Origin: Corynebacterium phocae
Lineage (GTDB): Bacteria > Actinomycetota > Actinomycetes > Mycobacteriales > Mycobacteriaceae
DNA length: 64,000 nucleotides
Direction: 5' to 3'
Assembly: GCF_008693075.1 (NCBI RefSeq)
Contig: NZ_VXKJ01000046.1
Location: 27,041 to 91,040, forward strand
This document shows positions 28,339 to 37,052 of this stretch, in pieces. Both the position numbers and the translations under genes were made by a program. The notes beneath the pieces were generated by a model, which saw only the letters and a list, made by a program, of their open reading frames with translations, searched no databases and was not told where the DNA came from. Position 1 is the first letter of the stretch. Every line of letters begins with the position of its first letter.

Positions 28339-30549
28339 ATGGCAAAGATTACCTGGACCCGCACCGATGAGGCCCCGTTGCTGGCAACCTATTCCTTCAA
28401 GCCAGTGGTAGAGGCCTTCGCCTCCACCGCCGGCATTGACGTTGAAACCCAGGACATCTCCCTGGCCGGCCGTATCCTGGCGCAGTTCCCGGACCGCTTG
28501 GGTGACAAGAAAGTCGAGGACGCACTGGGCACCCTGGGTGAGCTGGCCAAGACTCCAGAAGCCAACATCATCAAGCTCCCCAACATCTCCGCTTCCCTGG
28601 TGCAGCTGAAGAAGGCCATCGCTGAGCTGCAGGCCCAGGGCTACGACATCCCGGATTACCCGGATAACCCCTCCACCGCTGAGGAAAAGGAAATCGCCAA
28701 AGCCTATGACGTGGTCAAGGGCTCCGCTGTCAACCCCGTGCTGCGTGAGGGCAACTCCGACCGCCGCGCGCCCCAGGCCGTAAAGAACTTCGTGCGCAAA
28801 TACCCACACCGCATGGGCGCTTGGTCCGCTGACTCTAAGACCAACGTGGCTACCATGCAGGCTGATGACTTCCGCCATAATGAGAAGTCCGTCATCATGC
28901 CGGCTGCTGATGAGCTGAAGTTTGTCCTCAAGTCCGGGGATAAAGAAGAGGTCCTCCTGGAGTCCCTCAAGGTCCTAGAAGGTGAGGTCATTGACGGCAC
29001 CTTCATTTCCGCCAAGGCTCTGGATGAGTTCCTCAAGGAGCAGGTTGCCCGCGCCAAGGAGGAGGGCATCTTGTTCTCCGCTCACCTGAAGGCCACCATG
29101 ATGAAGGTCTCTGACCCCATCCTGTTCGGCCACGTGGTCCGCGCCTACTTTGCCGATGTCTACGACAAGTACGGCGAGGAGCTCATGAACGCCGGCCTCA
29201 ACGGTGAGAACGGCCTGGGCCACATCCTGGCCGGCCTGGACCAGCTGGACAACGGCGCTGAAATCAAGGCCGCTTTCGAAGCCGGCTTGGAAGATGGCCC
29301 GGACCTGGCCATGGTCAACTCCCACAAGGGAATTACCAACCTGCACGTTCCTTCGGACGTCATCATTGACGCCTCCATGCCGGCCATGATCCGCACCTCC
29401 GGGCACATGTGGAACAAGGATGACCAGGAGCAAGACACCCTGGCCGTCATCCCGGATTCCTCCTACGCCGGCGTGTACCAGGCCGTTATTGAAGACTGCA
29501 AGGAAAACGGCGCATTCGACCCCACCACCATGGGTACCGTTCCCAACGTTGGCCTCATGGCGCAGAAGGCTGAGGAGTACGGCTCCCACAACAAGACTTT
29601 CAAGATGCCGTTCGCGGGCACCATGGAAGTCCGCAATTCAGCTGGCGATGTCCTCATCTCCCACGAGGTAGAAGAAGGCGATGTCTGGCGCGCTTGCCAG
29701 ACCAAGGACGCCCCAATTCAGGACTGGGTCAAGCTGGCCGTTAACCGCGCCCGCCTGTCCGGCATGAAGACCATCTTCTGGCTAGACCCTGAGCGCGACC
29801 ATGACCGCAAGCTCACCGAGCTGGTGGAGAAGTACCTGAAGGACCACGACACCGAGGGCCTGGATATCTCCATCGCTTCCCCGGTTGAGGCCACCAAGAC
29901 CTCCATCGAGCGTATCCGCCGTGGTGAGGACACCATCTCCGTGACCGGTAACGTTCTGCGTGACTACAACACGGACCTGTTCCCCATTCTGGAACTGGGT
30001 ACCTCCGCCAAGATGCTGTCCGTGGTTCCACTGATGGCCGGCGGCGGCCTGTTTGAGACCGGTGCCGGCGGCTCCGCTCCCAAGCACGTCCAGCAGGTTG
30101 AGGAAGAAAACCACCTGCGCTGGGACTCCTTGGGTGAGTTCCTGGCCCTGGCTGAGTCCTTCCGCCACGAGCTGAACAACAACGGCAACGAAAAGGCTGG
30201 CGTGCTGGCCTCCACCCTGGACAAGGCAACGGAGAAACTGCTGGGTGAGGAGAAGTCCCCATCCCGCAAGGTCGGCGAAATTGATAACCGCGGCTCCCAC
30301 TTCTTCCTCACCCAGTTCTGGGCCCGCGAGTTGGCCAACCAGACCGAGGACGCGGAGCTGGCTGAGACCTTCAAGCCAGTTGCGGAAGAGCTTGAGGCTA
30401 ACTCCGATGACATCGCGAAGGCGCTGCTTGAGGTTCAGGGCGAAGGCGCTGACTTGGGCGGTTACTACGCCCCTGATGAGGACAAGCTCACCAACGTTAT
30501 GCGCCCGGTGGCTAAGTTCAACGACATCATTGACGGTCTGAAGAAGTAA
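28339..30549 (+). CDS. icd: Isocitrate dehydrogenase, monomeric NADP-dependent type
   Basis: A 736-residue monomeric isocitrate dehydrogenase, the form typical of corynebacteria. Family stretches include [17 protein letters not shown] at the start, [20 protein letters not shown] (substrate-binding Ser/Arg), [16 protein letters not shown] and [20 protein letters not shown]. It oxidises isocitrate to 2-oxoglutarate with NADP in the TCA cycle. ATG with AAGGAGAGAC upstream. TATTCT about 43 nt upstream may be the -10. It is followed by a strong terminator. Confidence 0.97.
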   Translation: MAKITWTRTDEAPLLATYSFKPVVEAFASTAGIDVETQDISLAGRILAQFPDRLGDKKVEDALGTLGELAKTPEANIIKLPNISASLVQLKKAIAELQAQGYDIPDYPDNPSTAEEKEIAKAYDVVKGSAVNPVLREGNSDRRAPQAVKNFVRKYPHRMGAWSADSKTNVATMQADDFRHNEKSVIMPAADELKFVLKSGDKEEVLLESLKVLEGEVIDGTFISAKALDEFLKEQVARAKEEGILFSAHLKATMMKVSDPILFGHVVRAYFADVYDKYGEELMNAGLNGENGLGHILAGLDQLDNGAEIKAAFEAGLEDGPDLAMVNSHKGITNLHVPSDVIIDASMPAMIRTSGHMWNKDDQEQDTLAVIPDSSYAGVYQAVIEDCKENGAFDPTTMGTVPNVGLMAQKAEEYGSHNKTFKMPFAGTMEVRNSAGDVLISHEVEEGDVWRACQTKDAPIQDWVKLAVNRARLSGMKTIFWLDPERDHDRKLTELVEKYLKDHDTEGLDISIASPVEATKTSIERIRRGEDTISVTGNVLRDYNTDLFPILELGTSAKMLSVVPLMAGGGLFETGAGGSAPKHVQQVEEENHLRWDSLGEFLALAESFRHELNNNGNEKAGVLASTLDKATEKLLGEEKSPSRKVGEIDNRGSHFFLTQFWARELANQTEDAELAETFKPVAEELEANSDDIAKALLEVQGEGADLGGYYAPDEDKLTNVMRPVAKFNDIIDGLKK

Positions 30550-30567
30550 CCCTTCGCTGTCCGCACC

Positions 30568-30602
30568 AGCCGCTGCCTCCCCACCCGGGAGGCGGCGGCT
30601 TT
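30568..30602 (+). terminator. Hairpin terminator after icd
   Basis: AGCCGCTGCCTCC pairs with GGAGGCGGCGGCT across a short CCACCCG loop, with a short T-containing tail. Confidence 0.75.
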
Positions 30603-30704
30603 CCGCATTTTCGGTGCGTTCGCGCCGAATCCCCTTGTTTCTGGCCCCAAACCCGGGCATAATCCGGCTTATCGTAGCGAACACTCCGAAGGAAGGGGCA
30701 CGGG

Positions 30705-30920
30705 ATGGAAACAAATGAGATAGGGCATTTTGCCAAGCAACAGCGTAAACAGCTGGGGCTGCCCCAACAGGACCTGGCAGATCTGGCGGAGGTCTCTGAC
30801 CGCTTTGTCCGCGAGTTCAAAACTGGCAGGCCCACCGTCCACCTGGACAAGGCCGTGATGGTCTTGAGCGTGCTGGGATACGATCTGGTGCCCGCCCTCC
30901 CCAACACCGGGGGCTTCTGA
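30705..30920 (+). CDS. hipB: HipB-like antitoxin
   Basis: A 71-residue XRE-type helix-turn-helix protein (IGHFAKQQRKQLGLPQQDLA, LAEVSDRFVREFKTGR). It immediately precedes a HipA kinase gene with a TGATG stop-start overlap, the normal antitoxin-toxin order. HipB proteins neutralise the kinase and repress the operon. ATG preceded by GAAGGGGCACGGG. Confidence 0.88.
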   Translation: METNEIGHFAKQQRKQLGLPQQDLADLAEVSDRFVREFKTGRPTVHLDKAVMVLSVLGYDLVPALPNTGGF

Positions 30921-32095
30921 TGCCCGCGCTTTCTGCGGACGTCTTTGTGGGCGCGTCCAAAGCCGCCACGCTCAAGCTCCACCCGGACGGCACAACCACC
31001 TTCGCCTACACGCCCGCAGCGCTGACATCTCACGGCCCGCAAGTGGCCTTCAGCCTGCCCGTGACGGACGCCCCTGTGCGCACCCCTGGCGGCGCCCTCC
31101 CGGCATTTTTCACCAACCTCCTGCCCGAGGGCGGACGCCTGGCGGCGCTTCAGCGCCAGGCGAAGGCCTCGCTGGACAACGAGCTGCCCCTGCTCCTTGA
31201 AGTCGGTGGCAACACGGTGGGCAACATCTCGGTTCTACCCACCGGCCAACTCACTCAGGACCAACTCCCCGACGCCACCGTGGCGCAGCTGAAGCTGGGC
31301 CCGGAGCTGGACTTCTCCCAGGTGCCCACCGCTGCGGGAATAGTTGACCCCGCCGCGCTTCCGGGTGTCCAAGACAAGGCCTCCGCGTACATGCTCTCCA
31401 CACGCGGGGCCCAGAGCTACATTCTCAAAGTCTCCCCACCCAACCAACCCGCCCTGGTGGAAAATGAAGCCGCCTGCTTCCAGATCGCAGCAGGACTGGG
31501 GAAGGCGCTCCCGCAAGCCGAAGCAAAGGTCATTCACGACAAACACGGTCGCTCAGGGCTGCTGGTCACCCGCTTCGACAGGAGTGGAGACGACCGCCTA
31601 CATGCGGAGGACGCCGCGCAGCTGCTGAACATCCCGCCGGCACTGAAGTATCAGCCCACCATGGAGGAAGTGGCGCATGCGGTGGCCGGCGTGTGCACAG
31701 CGCCGCGGCCGGCACTGGCGAAGATCGCGTATATGACCGCGCTCGCGTGGCTGACCGGCAACGGGGATATGCACGCCAAGAACATCTCCGTTCTTTCCAC
31801 AGACGGAAAGGTGGACGTGGCGCCACTCTATGACATCCCTTCTACCCTGGCCTACGGGGATAACGATCTGGCGCTAAGCGTTGGCGGGGCGACCACCAAT
31901 TTGAGCGGCAAGCGGTTCCTGGAGTTCACACGCGAAATCGGACTGCCGGAAAAGGTTGGCGGCACCATCATGGCGCGCTGCCTCAAGGCCACGGATGGCG
32001 CGGCCGAGCGGATTATCGCGGCCACGGGCTACGACCCCCGCCGCCAGCGGGATCTCAAACGAGTGTTAGCCAAACGCCGCCAACACTGGGGCTAG
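30920..32095 (+). CDS. hipA: HipA-like serine/threonine kinase toxin
   Basis: A 391-residue HipA-family protein. The N-terminal domain (about 1-100) has PAFFTNLLPEGG; the kinase part contains GVQDKASAYM (ATP lid region), ILKVSPPNQPALVENEAACF, LVTRFDRSGDDRLHAEDAAQLL, the catalytic loop NGDMHAKN (about 281-288) and the metal-binding PLYDI. Family members phosphorylate cytosolic targets such as glutamyl-tRNA synthetase and cause dormancy. Key residues look intact, so it should be active. The next gene's promoter lies 7 nt after its stop. Confidence 0.9.
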   Translation: MPALSADVFVGASKAATLKLHPDGTTTFAYTPAALTSHGPQVAFSLPVTDAPVRTPGGALPAFFTNLLPEGGRLAALQRQAKASLDNELPLLLEVGGNTVGNISVLPTGQLTQDQLPDATVAQLKLGPELDFSQVPTAAGIVDPAALPGVQDKASAYMLSTRGAQSYILKVSPPNQPALVENEAACFQIAAGLGKALPQAEAKVIHDKHGRSGLLVTRFDRSGDDRLHAEDAAQLLNIPPALKYQPTMEEVAHAVAGVCTAPRPALAKIAYMTALAWLTGNGDMHAKNISVLSTDGKVDVAPLYDIPSTLAYGDNDLALSVGGATTNLSGKRFLEFTREIGLPEKVGGTIMARCLKATDGAAERIIAATGYDPRRQRDLKRVLAKRRQHWG

Positions 32096-32101
32096 ATGCG
32101 C

Positions 32102-32107
32102 TAGCAT
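32102..32107 (+). promoter_or_regulatory. -10 element TAGCAT of leaderless dcp
   Basis: TAGCAT ends 8 nt before the ATG at 32116 and lies just after the hipA stop codon; no ribosome-binding site is seen. Confidence 0.5.
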
Positions 32108-32115
32108 TTCATTCC

Positions 32116-34047
32116 ATGACCAATCCCCTTTTGACCCCATCCGAACTGCCCTACCAGCTGCCCGATTTCGCAGCTATCAAGACTGCTCATGTGTTGCCGG
32201 CCTTCGATGAGGCGCTTTCCCGCCACAACGCGGAGATTGCCGTTATCACTGGCAACCCGGAGGACCCCACGTGGGAAAACACCGTGGAGGCCTTGGAGTG
32301 CGCCGGCCGTGATTTGTACCGCGTCATCGCGTATTTTGCCAACATCTCCGGCACAGACACCACGGAGGAGCTTGAGGAAATCGGCGCTAAGTTATGGCCC
32401 GCGCTCTCAGCCCACAATGACGGTATCCATCAGGATCCGGTTCTCTACGCACGGATTAAGGAGGCCACCCCGCCGGAGGATGAGGAATCCCAGCGTTTGC
32501 ACGATCACCTCCTGCGGACCTTCAAGCGCGCCGGTGCGGAGCTAGACGCGGCCGGCAAACAGCGGCTGTCGGAGATTAACCAGCGCCTAGCCGCCCTGCA
32601 GGACGAGTTTGGCCGCAACCTGCTGGCGTCTACCCGCGAGCTCGCGGTAGAGCTAGACGGTGAAACCGTAGAGCTGGGCCTGCCCGCCGTCCAGCCGGAG
32701 CAAGCCCGCCTAGAAAGTGCGGCGGACCGCGCCAAGGTCTACGAGGCATCGCTCAAGCGTGGGCAAAAGGAGAACCCGGAGGTGCTGCTGGAGTCTGTCG
32801 CACTCCGCGCGGAGCGCGCCCAGCTGCTGGGCTTTGCCCACCACGCGGACTTTGTCATCGCTGAGGAAACCGCCGGCTCCGCCAGTGCCGCCCGGGACAT
32901 GCTCACCAACCTAGCCCCGGCCGCAGCGGCCAACGCCGCCGGGGAGCAAAAGCTACTTGCCGAAGAAGCCGAGCTCAACGGACAGGGCTTTGGCGCAGCT
33001 GACTGGCCCTACTGGGAGTCCAAGGTCCGCGAGCGCGACTTCGCCCTGGATGATACCGAGGTAGCCAAATACTTTCCACTGGATAAGGTGCTCAAAGAAG
33101 GCGTGTTTGCCGCAGCCAACCGCCTCTACGGCATCACCGTGGAACCCCGCCCCGACCTGCAGGGCTACGCCGAGGGCGTGGACGTCTGGGAGGTCAAGGA
33201 AGAAGACGGCACGGGCATTGGTCTGTTCCTCACCGACTACTTTGGCCGGCCCTCCAAGCGCGGCGGTGCCTGGATGTCGAGCTTTATGGACCAGTCCCAC
33301 TTACTTGGCACCAAACCGGTGGTAGTCAACGTCATGGGGATCAACAAGCCCAAGGACGGCTCCCAACCGCTACTTAGCCAAACGGATCTGCACACCGTGT
33401 TCCACGAGTTCGGCCACGCACTGCACGGACTGCTCTCTGATGTGCGCTACCCCACCTTCTCCGGCACCAGCGTGCCGCGCGACTGGGTGGAGTTCCCTTC
33501 CCAGATCAACGAGAACTGGGCGCTGCACTCAAGCCTGGTCACTGGCTACGCCCACCACGTAGAAACCGGTGAGCCCATCCCCGCCAAACTTCTCACGGCG
33601 CTCGATGACGCCGCTACCTTCGGCCAAGGCTTCGCAACGTACGAGTATCTGGCGGCCTGCATCATCGATCTGGCCTGGCACTCGCTAAGCCCGGAGGAGG
33701 CCGCTGCGGTCACGGACATCGAGGCCTTCGAGCGCGCCGCCTTGGACGCCGCTGGCCTAGATAACGAGCACATCGCGCCCCGCTACAAGTCCACGTTCTT
33801 CAACCACATCTTCGCCGGCGGCTACTCGGCCGGCTACTACTCCTACCTGTGGTCTGAGGTCTTGGATGCGGACGGCTTCGGTGCCTTCACCGGGGATCTC
33901 CGCGCGGTGGGCCAACGCTTCCGCGACCTCATCTTGTCGCGCGGTGCCTCCCGCGACTTCGGCGAGGCCTACCGCGAGTTCCGCGGCCGCGACAAAGACG
34001 TGGCCCCGCTGCTCAAACGCCGCGGCCTGGACGGCGCCACCGCCTAA
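32116..34047 (+). CDS. dcp: Dipeptidyl carboxypeptidase, M3 family
   Basis: A 643-residue zinc metallopeptidase. The HEFGH zinc motif is at residues 430-434 (HTVFHEFGHALHG), with the third ligand Glu in the WVEFPSQINENWAL segment. N-terminal FAAIKTAHVLPAFDEAL and C-terminal FNHIFAGGYSAGYYSYLW are typical of Dcp/oligopeptidase A. It releases dipeptides from peptide C-termini, most likely in the cytosol since no signal peptide is present. Confidence 0.94.
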   Translation: MTNPLLTPSELPYQLPDFAAIKTAHVLPAFDEALSRHNAEIAVITGNPEDPTWENTVEALECAGRDLYRVIAYFANISGTDTTEELEEIGAKLWPALSAHNDGIHQDPVLYARIKEATPPEDEESQRLHDHLLRTFKRAGAELDAAGKQRLSEINQRLAALQDEFGRNLLASTRELAVELDGETVELGLPAVQPEQARLESAADRAKVYEASLKRGQKENPEVLLESVALRAERAQLLGFAHHADFVIAEETAGSASAARDMLTNLAPAAAANAAGEQKLLAEEAELNGQGFGAADWPYWESKVRERDFALDDTEVAKYFPLDKVLKEGVFAAANRLYGITVEPRPDLQGYAEGVDVWEVKEEDGTGIGLFLTDYFGRPSKRGGAWMSSFMDQSHLLGTKPVVVNVMGINKPKDGSQPLLSQTDLHTVFHEFGHALHGLLSDVRYPTFSGTSVPRDWVEFPSQINENWALHSSLVTGYAHHVETGEPIPAKLLTALDDAATFGQGFATYEYLAACIIDLAWHSLSPEEAAAVTDIEAFERAALDAAGLDNEHIAPRYKSTFFNHIFAGGYSAGYYSYLWSEVLDADGFGAFTGDLRAVGQRFRDLILSRGASRDFGEAYREFRGRDKDVAPLLKRRGLDGATA

Positions 34048-34058
34048 CTATTCACAAA

Positions 34059-34086
34059 CCCGCCGGCGCTGCGCAGCGCCGGCGGG
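34059..34086. terminator. 28-bp perfect palindrome between convergent genes
   Basis: CCCGCCGGCGCTG and CAGCGCCGGCGGG meet around a central CG. It lies between the ends of dcp and the ABC permease gene. On the minus strand it is followed by TTTGTG, a weak tail; it probably ends both transcripts. Confidence 0.7.
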
Positions 34087-34202
34087 CGAAAGTTCAGGGG
34101 CGCTTTCAAAACCCGCTCCAAAGAGGTCGTTTCCGCGAGTGGATGGCAAAGTACCGCCACCAGCCTCTGCGGCCGCTGCCGGTAGCGTCCCCAAATAACG
34201 GG

Positions 34203-34934
34203 CTAGCGTCTTCCCGCCACGAGGTTTGCTACAGCAAAGGCTGCGGTCCACGCCCCAAACCCGATTAAGGTCGCCGTAGCTAGGTCATTTCCTAGCCCAA
34301 GATCAACAATGAGATCTCGCGCTGCCCGTGAAGGTAGCAACAGGCTTAAATCATTCAACCGCTCCGGCATGTGGGAAGGTGAAACCAAGATTCCGCCCGC
34401 AAAGGCCAATGTTAAGAAGAGTAACTGGGCAACAGTAACAACGGATTTCGTAGTTAAGATCCTCCCCATGAGGCTGCCGAGCAAACCGAACATCACTGTC
34501 GATGCCACCAGGCCGCCGGTCGCAGCCACCAAATGCCGTGTCAGTTCGAATTCGGTAGTAACCAGAGCACAGCCCAAAAGCAGAGCGATACCCACCACCA
34601 TCATGAGGCTAACTGTGACGATATGGGCGATATAGCGGGGGAAGAGGCCGTAAGGCAAAGTCCGTAGATAGTTAGCAAACCCAGTCTGCCTATCTTGGGC
34701 AATGGAAGTACTAAACCCAAACAAACAGGTTGACATGGAAATCATCACGACCAGCTGCAGCGTCGATTCAGCAGCAAGATGGGCATCCTCTGTAACTTGT
34801 GAGTTCGGAAGAACAAAGAACACGAAACACAGCAGCGGAATGACAACATTTCCAGCCAGAGCCATTAAATCCCGGAATGTTTCCAAAACCACAATCTTGA
34901 GATGACCAGAAAGAACCCTTAACGCATCAGTCAT
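34203..34934 (-). CDS. ABC-2 type transporter permease
   Basis: A 243-residue membrane protein with about six hydrophobic segments (LAGNVVIPLLCFVFFVLP, LVVMISMSTCLFGFS, YIAHIVTVSLMMVVGIALLLG, and three more) and the ABC-2 stretch LLFLTLAFAGGILVSP. It forms the channel of an export ABC system with the ATPase encoded just upstream; the ATG overlaps that gene's stop (TAATG). Substrate unknown; drug, lipid or peptide export are all possible. The locus is AT-richer than its neighbours. Confidence 0.88.
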   Translation of the reverse strand: MTDALRVLSGHLKIVVLETFRDLMALAGNVVIPLLCFVFFVLPNSQVTEDAHLAAESTLQLVVMISMSTCLFGFSTSIAQDRQTGFANYLRTLPYGLFPRYIAHIVTVSLMMVVGIALLLGCALVTTEFELTRHLVAATGGLVASTVMFGLLGSLMGRILTTKSVVTVAQLLFLTLAFAGGILVSPSHMPERLNDLSLLLPSRAARDLIVDLGLGNDLATATLIGFGAWTAAFAVANLVAGRR

Positions 34935-35890
34935 TATCGCAGCTCCTCAAAATTGGTGGGTACCTGTTCACGCAATCGTGTCTCCATAGCCTCTTCCAAC
35001 GACATAGGGTTAGCTCGGAACTCTGTGAAATTAACTCCGCTGGCAACCAGCTCTTTAACAAAAGCATTGATGTTGCTCACGGTAAACTTCAGGTGCTTGC
35101 CGTTGCCGTCCCCTGTAGCCACGGAAGGGGCCTCTGCGCCATGAGAAAGCTCGCAATTGCTAACGCTAGGCAGGCTTTGCACTACTTCGGGGTTATCCAC
35201 TGTGCATTCAACAACGGTTGCCTGCGACACTCGCAGAAACTCAGCTTTAGTCATGTAGCCTTTACTTCGACCCTTGTCTAGTAGGAGAATATGGTCAGCA
35301 AGCAAATCCACCTCATCTAAATAGTGTGAAGTTAGCAAGGTAGCGACACCACGCTGGGACTGCCGTTGAATTTCATCCCACATTAGTCGGCGGGCTTCGG
35401 TGTCTAATCCAGTGGTTGGCTCATCCAGGAGAACCAGTTTCGGATCTCCAAGGTAAGCCAGGGCCACACTGACGCGGTGCTTTTGGCCCCCGGAGAGGCT
35501 TCGCAACTGCTTTTTTGCGAATTGCCCGATATCCCAACTTTCCAGGTGCTTCAAGCAAAAGTCAGTATCTGTGGGACTGCCGGGAAACTGCGAGGAAACA
35601 AACTGCGCCATTTCAAGGGCGCTCAAAGAATCCGGCAGCTTTGTTTCTTGGGGCACTAACCCCAGAGCTTGTTTACTTACGCGAGCTGTTGGCCGTTTAC
35701 CTAGAATCCTAATGTCACCTCGCGTAGGCTCCTCTAATCCGCTAATCAGCCTGATAAGCGTGGATTTCCCGGCACCATTCGGGCCCAGGACTCCCAAGAT
35801 ATCACCACTGGAGATAGTGAAGGTGATGTCATCAAGAACCGTTGTATCCGCGTACTGCTTACCCAACCCGTGGGCTGTTACTACATCCAT
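34934..35890 (-). CDS. ABC transporter ATP-binding protein
   Basis: A 318-residue ABC ATPase of the DrrA/CcmA type. Walker A GPNGAGKSTLI, signature LSGGQKHRVSVALA, Walker B LVLLDEPTTGLD and the switch histidine in LLTSHYLDEVD are intact. A C-terminal extension of about 100 residues has no catalytic motif. ATG 35890 is chosen over a TTG at 35905 because GAGAGA precedes it and MDVVTAHGLGKQY fits the family start. It pairs with the permease downstream and follows the 59-residue membrane peptide gene. Confidence 0.93.
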   Translation of the reverse strand: MDVVTAHGLGKQYADTTVLDDITFTISSGDILGVLGPNGAGKSTLIRLISGLEEPTRGDIRILGKRPTARVSKQALGLVPQETKLPDSLSALEMAQFVSSQFPGSPTDTDFCLKHLESWDIGQFAKKQLRSLSGGQKHRVSVALAYLGDPKLVLLDEPTTGLDTEARRLMWDEIQRQSQRGVATLLTSHYLDEVDLLADHILLLDKGRSKGYMTKAEFLRVSQATVVECTVDNPEVVQSLPSVSNCELSHGAEAPSVATGDGNGKHLKFTVSNINAFVKELVASGVNFTEFRANPMSLEEAMETRLREQVPTNFEELR

Positions 35891-36001
35891 AAGATTCTCT
35901 CTCAATTACCTAGCCGCCGAAACCTTGACCGGCCATTGGGTCATGCCGGAATAGCCGTCTACTTAATCGTTCCATTCGTGGCCGGAAATAAAACTCCAGG
36001 G

Positions 36002-36181
36002 TTAGTCCCGGCGTCCGCCACCCAAGCTAAAGAGGAACATAATTATCAAGCCCAATACAAAGCCGATGCCCACTACAACTAGAGCTTTGGCTACGTCACC
36101 TTCCATGAGGTAATTAGCCCCACCACCGAGTAACCCGGCGATGATTGAAATAATTAGACCGCGTTTGACGGAAGCGTTCAT
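36002..36181 (-). CDS. 59-residue hydrophobic membrane peptide upstream of an ABC exporter
   Basis: A short open frame with ATG at 36181 and TAA at 36002-36004. AAAAGGG lies about 8 nt upstream, a good ribosome-binding site. The peptide starts MNASVKRGLIISIIAGLLGG and has two hydrophobic helices (residues about 8-22 and 31-53) separated by a short NYLMEGDVAK loop and ends GGGRRD. It is on the same strand, about 110 bp upstream of the ABC ATPase and permease, so it may be an accessory membrane subunit. A secreted peptide substrate is possible but unproven. I do not recognise the family. Confidence 0.6.
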   Translation of the reverse strand: MNASVKRGLIISIIAGLLGGGANYLMEGDVAKALVVVGIGFVLGLIIMFLFSLGGGRRD

Positions 36182-36779
36182 AAATCAGCCCTTTTATCTT
36201 TAAAGGAATGCGCCGTGTCTTCACACACTGCCCATTCTGTATCGTGTCCAGTTTTCCCTTACCAAGCCATTTAAAATTAACATTTAAGCAATGTGTTTGT
36301 TGCCAAAATAGCTTTCTCCCAGGATAGCGTCACACACACACACACACAAGTCTTCCGCGGAAATCAATCTGGAAATTACAAGCGCACAACACCGGCCCTC
36401 AATCAGACAAACTGCCCGATCCTTAAACGGGCGATCAAATTTATTTGGCATATTCCAGGTTGTCCCATCTACTCAGACAAAAACAAAACCTAGGGTACTT
36501 CAGGTTGGTGCGGCGGGTGTCCCTCGCTACCGATTCACGGCGCGTGCATGTACCGGTAGAGCTTCGCCCCCACACCCCGGCGGTTGATGGGCGCGCCCTC
36601 ATACTCCCTCGGCACGCGTGCGAGTGCTCGCACGGACGCAGGTGTCAGCGGAAGCTGAATTTTGCCCCATCATGGAAGGTGAAAATAAGCCCACGGTGTG
36701 GTGTTGGAGCGGTTTTCGAGATTGCTTTGCAGCGATGGCAGCAGGCGCCATCCACAGCAAAACACAAAAAGGAAGGGGC
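36182..36779. other. About 600 bp without a supported gene
   Basis: This stretch lies upstream of the ABC/peptide cassette and downstream of the DUF2283 gene. It contains promoter sequence for the small peptide, a (CA)9 microsatellite, and a 5-bp GCCCG/CGGGC hairpin near 36414-36432 followed by an AT-rich run. Short open frames here have no family resemblance and no consistent ribosome-binding sites. Confidence 0.6.
36331..36348. repeat. (CA)9 dinucleotide repeat
   Basis: Nine uninterrupted CA units. Long dinucleotide runs are rare in such genomes and can vary by slippage. It lies about 150 bp upstream of the 59-residue peptide gene. Confidence 0.9.
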
Positions 36780-37004
36780 TCACAAACGCTGTGCTTTGTC
36801 CAAGACATCACCGCGTAGACCAGCTGAAGCTGCAAGTATCTCAATGCCAATGAGATACCCTTCGCTATCCACATCCAGAATCAGTTGGGTCTGCCCATTA
36901 GGCGTGTCAATGAACGCTACCTGCTGTGCTGATTCTGAAGGTGCACTCTCTTCGGCGAGCGTAATATACGCGGCGTCAGCTTCCCCGTCATATGTCATAT
37001 GCAT
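36780..37004 (-). CDS. DUF2283 family protein
   Basis: A 74-residue protein with the DUF2283 pattern: YDGEADAAYITLAEES at the start and LILDVDSEGYLIGIEILAAS in the middle. Function unknown; family members are often encoded beside DUF4258 toxins, but no such partner is visible here. GGAAGGG lies about 8 nt upstream. It is 48 bp downstream of ppc on the same strand and could be read from the ppc transcript. Confidence 0.82.
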   Translation of the reverse strand: MHMTYDGEADAAYITLAEESAPSESAQQVAFIDTPNGQTQLILDVDSEGYLIGIEILAASAGLRGDVLDKAQRL

Positions 37005-37052
37005 GAGTCTTACCCTTCCGTGAACGCGATAATGGCGTCAGCCTTGGCCGGC

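Noticed and set aside
27200..28345. Second long minus-strand frame inside the MFS gene
   Set aside because: Arg/His/Gly-rich translation without helices; a shadow of the transporter frame in GC-rich DNA.
36445..37023. Plus-strand open frame overlapping the DUF2283 gene
   Set aside because: The antisense DUF2283 frame matches a known family and has a good ribosome-binding site; the plus frame has neither.
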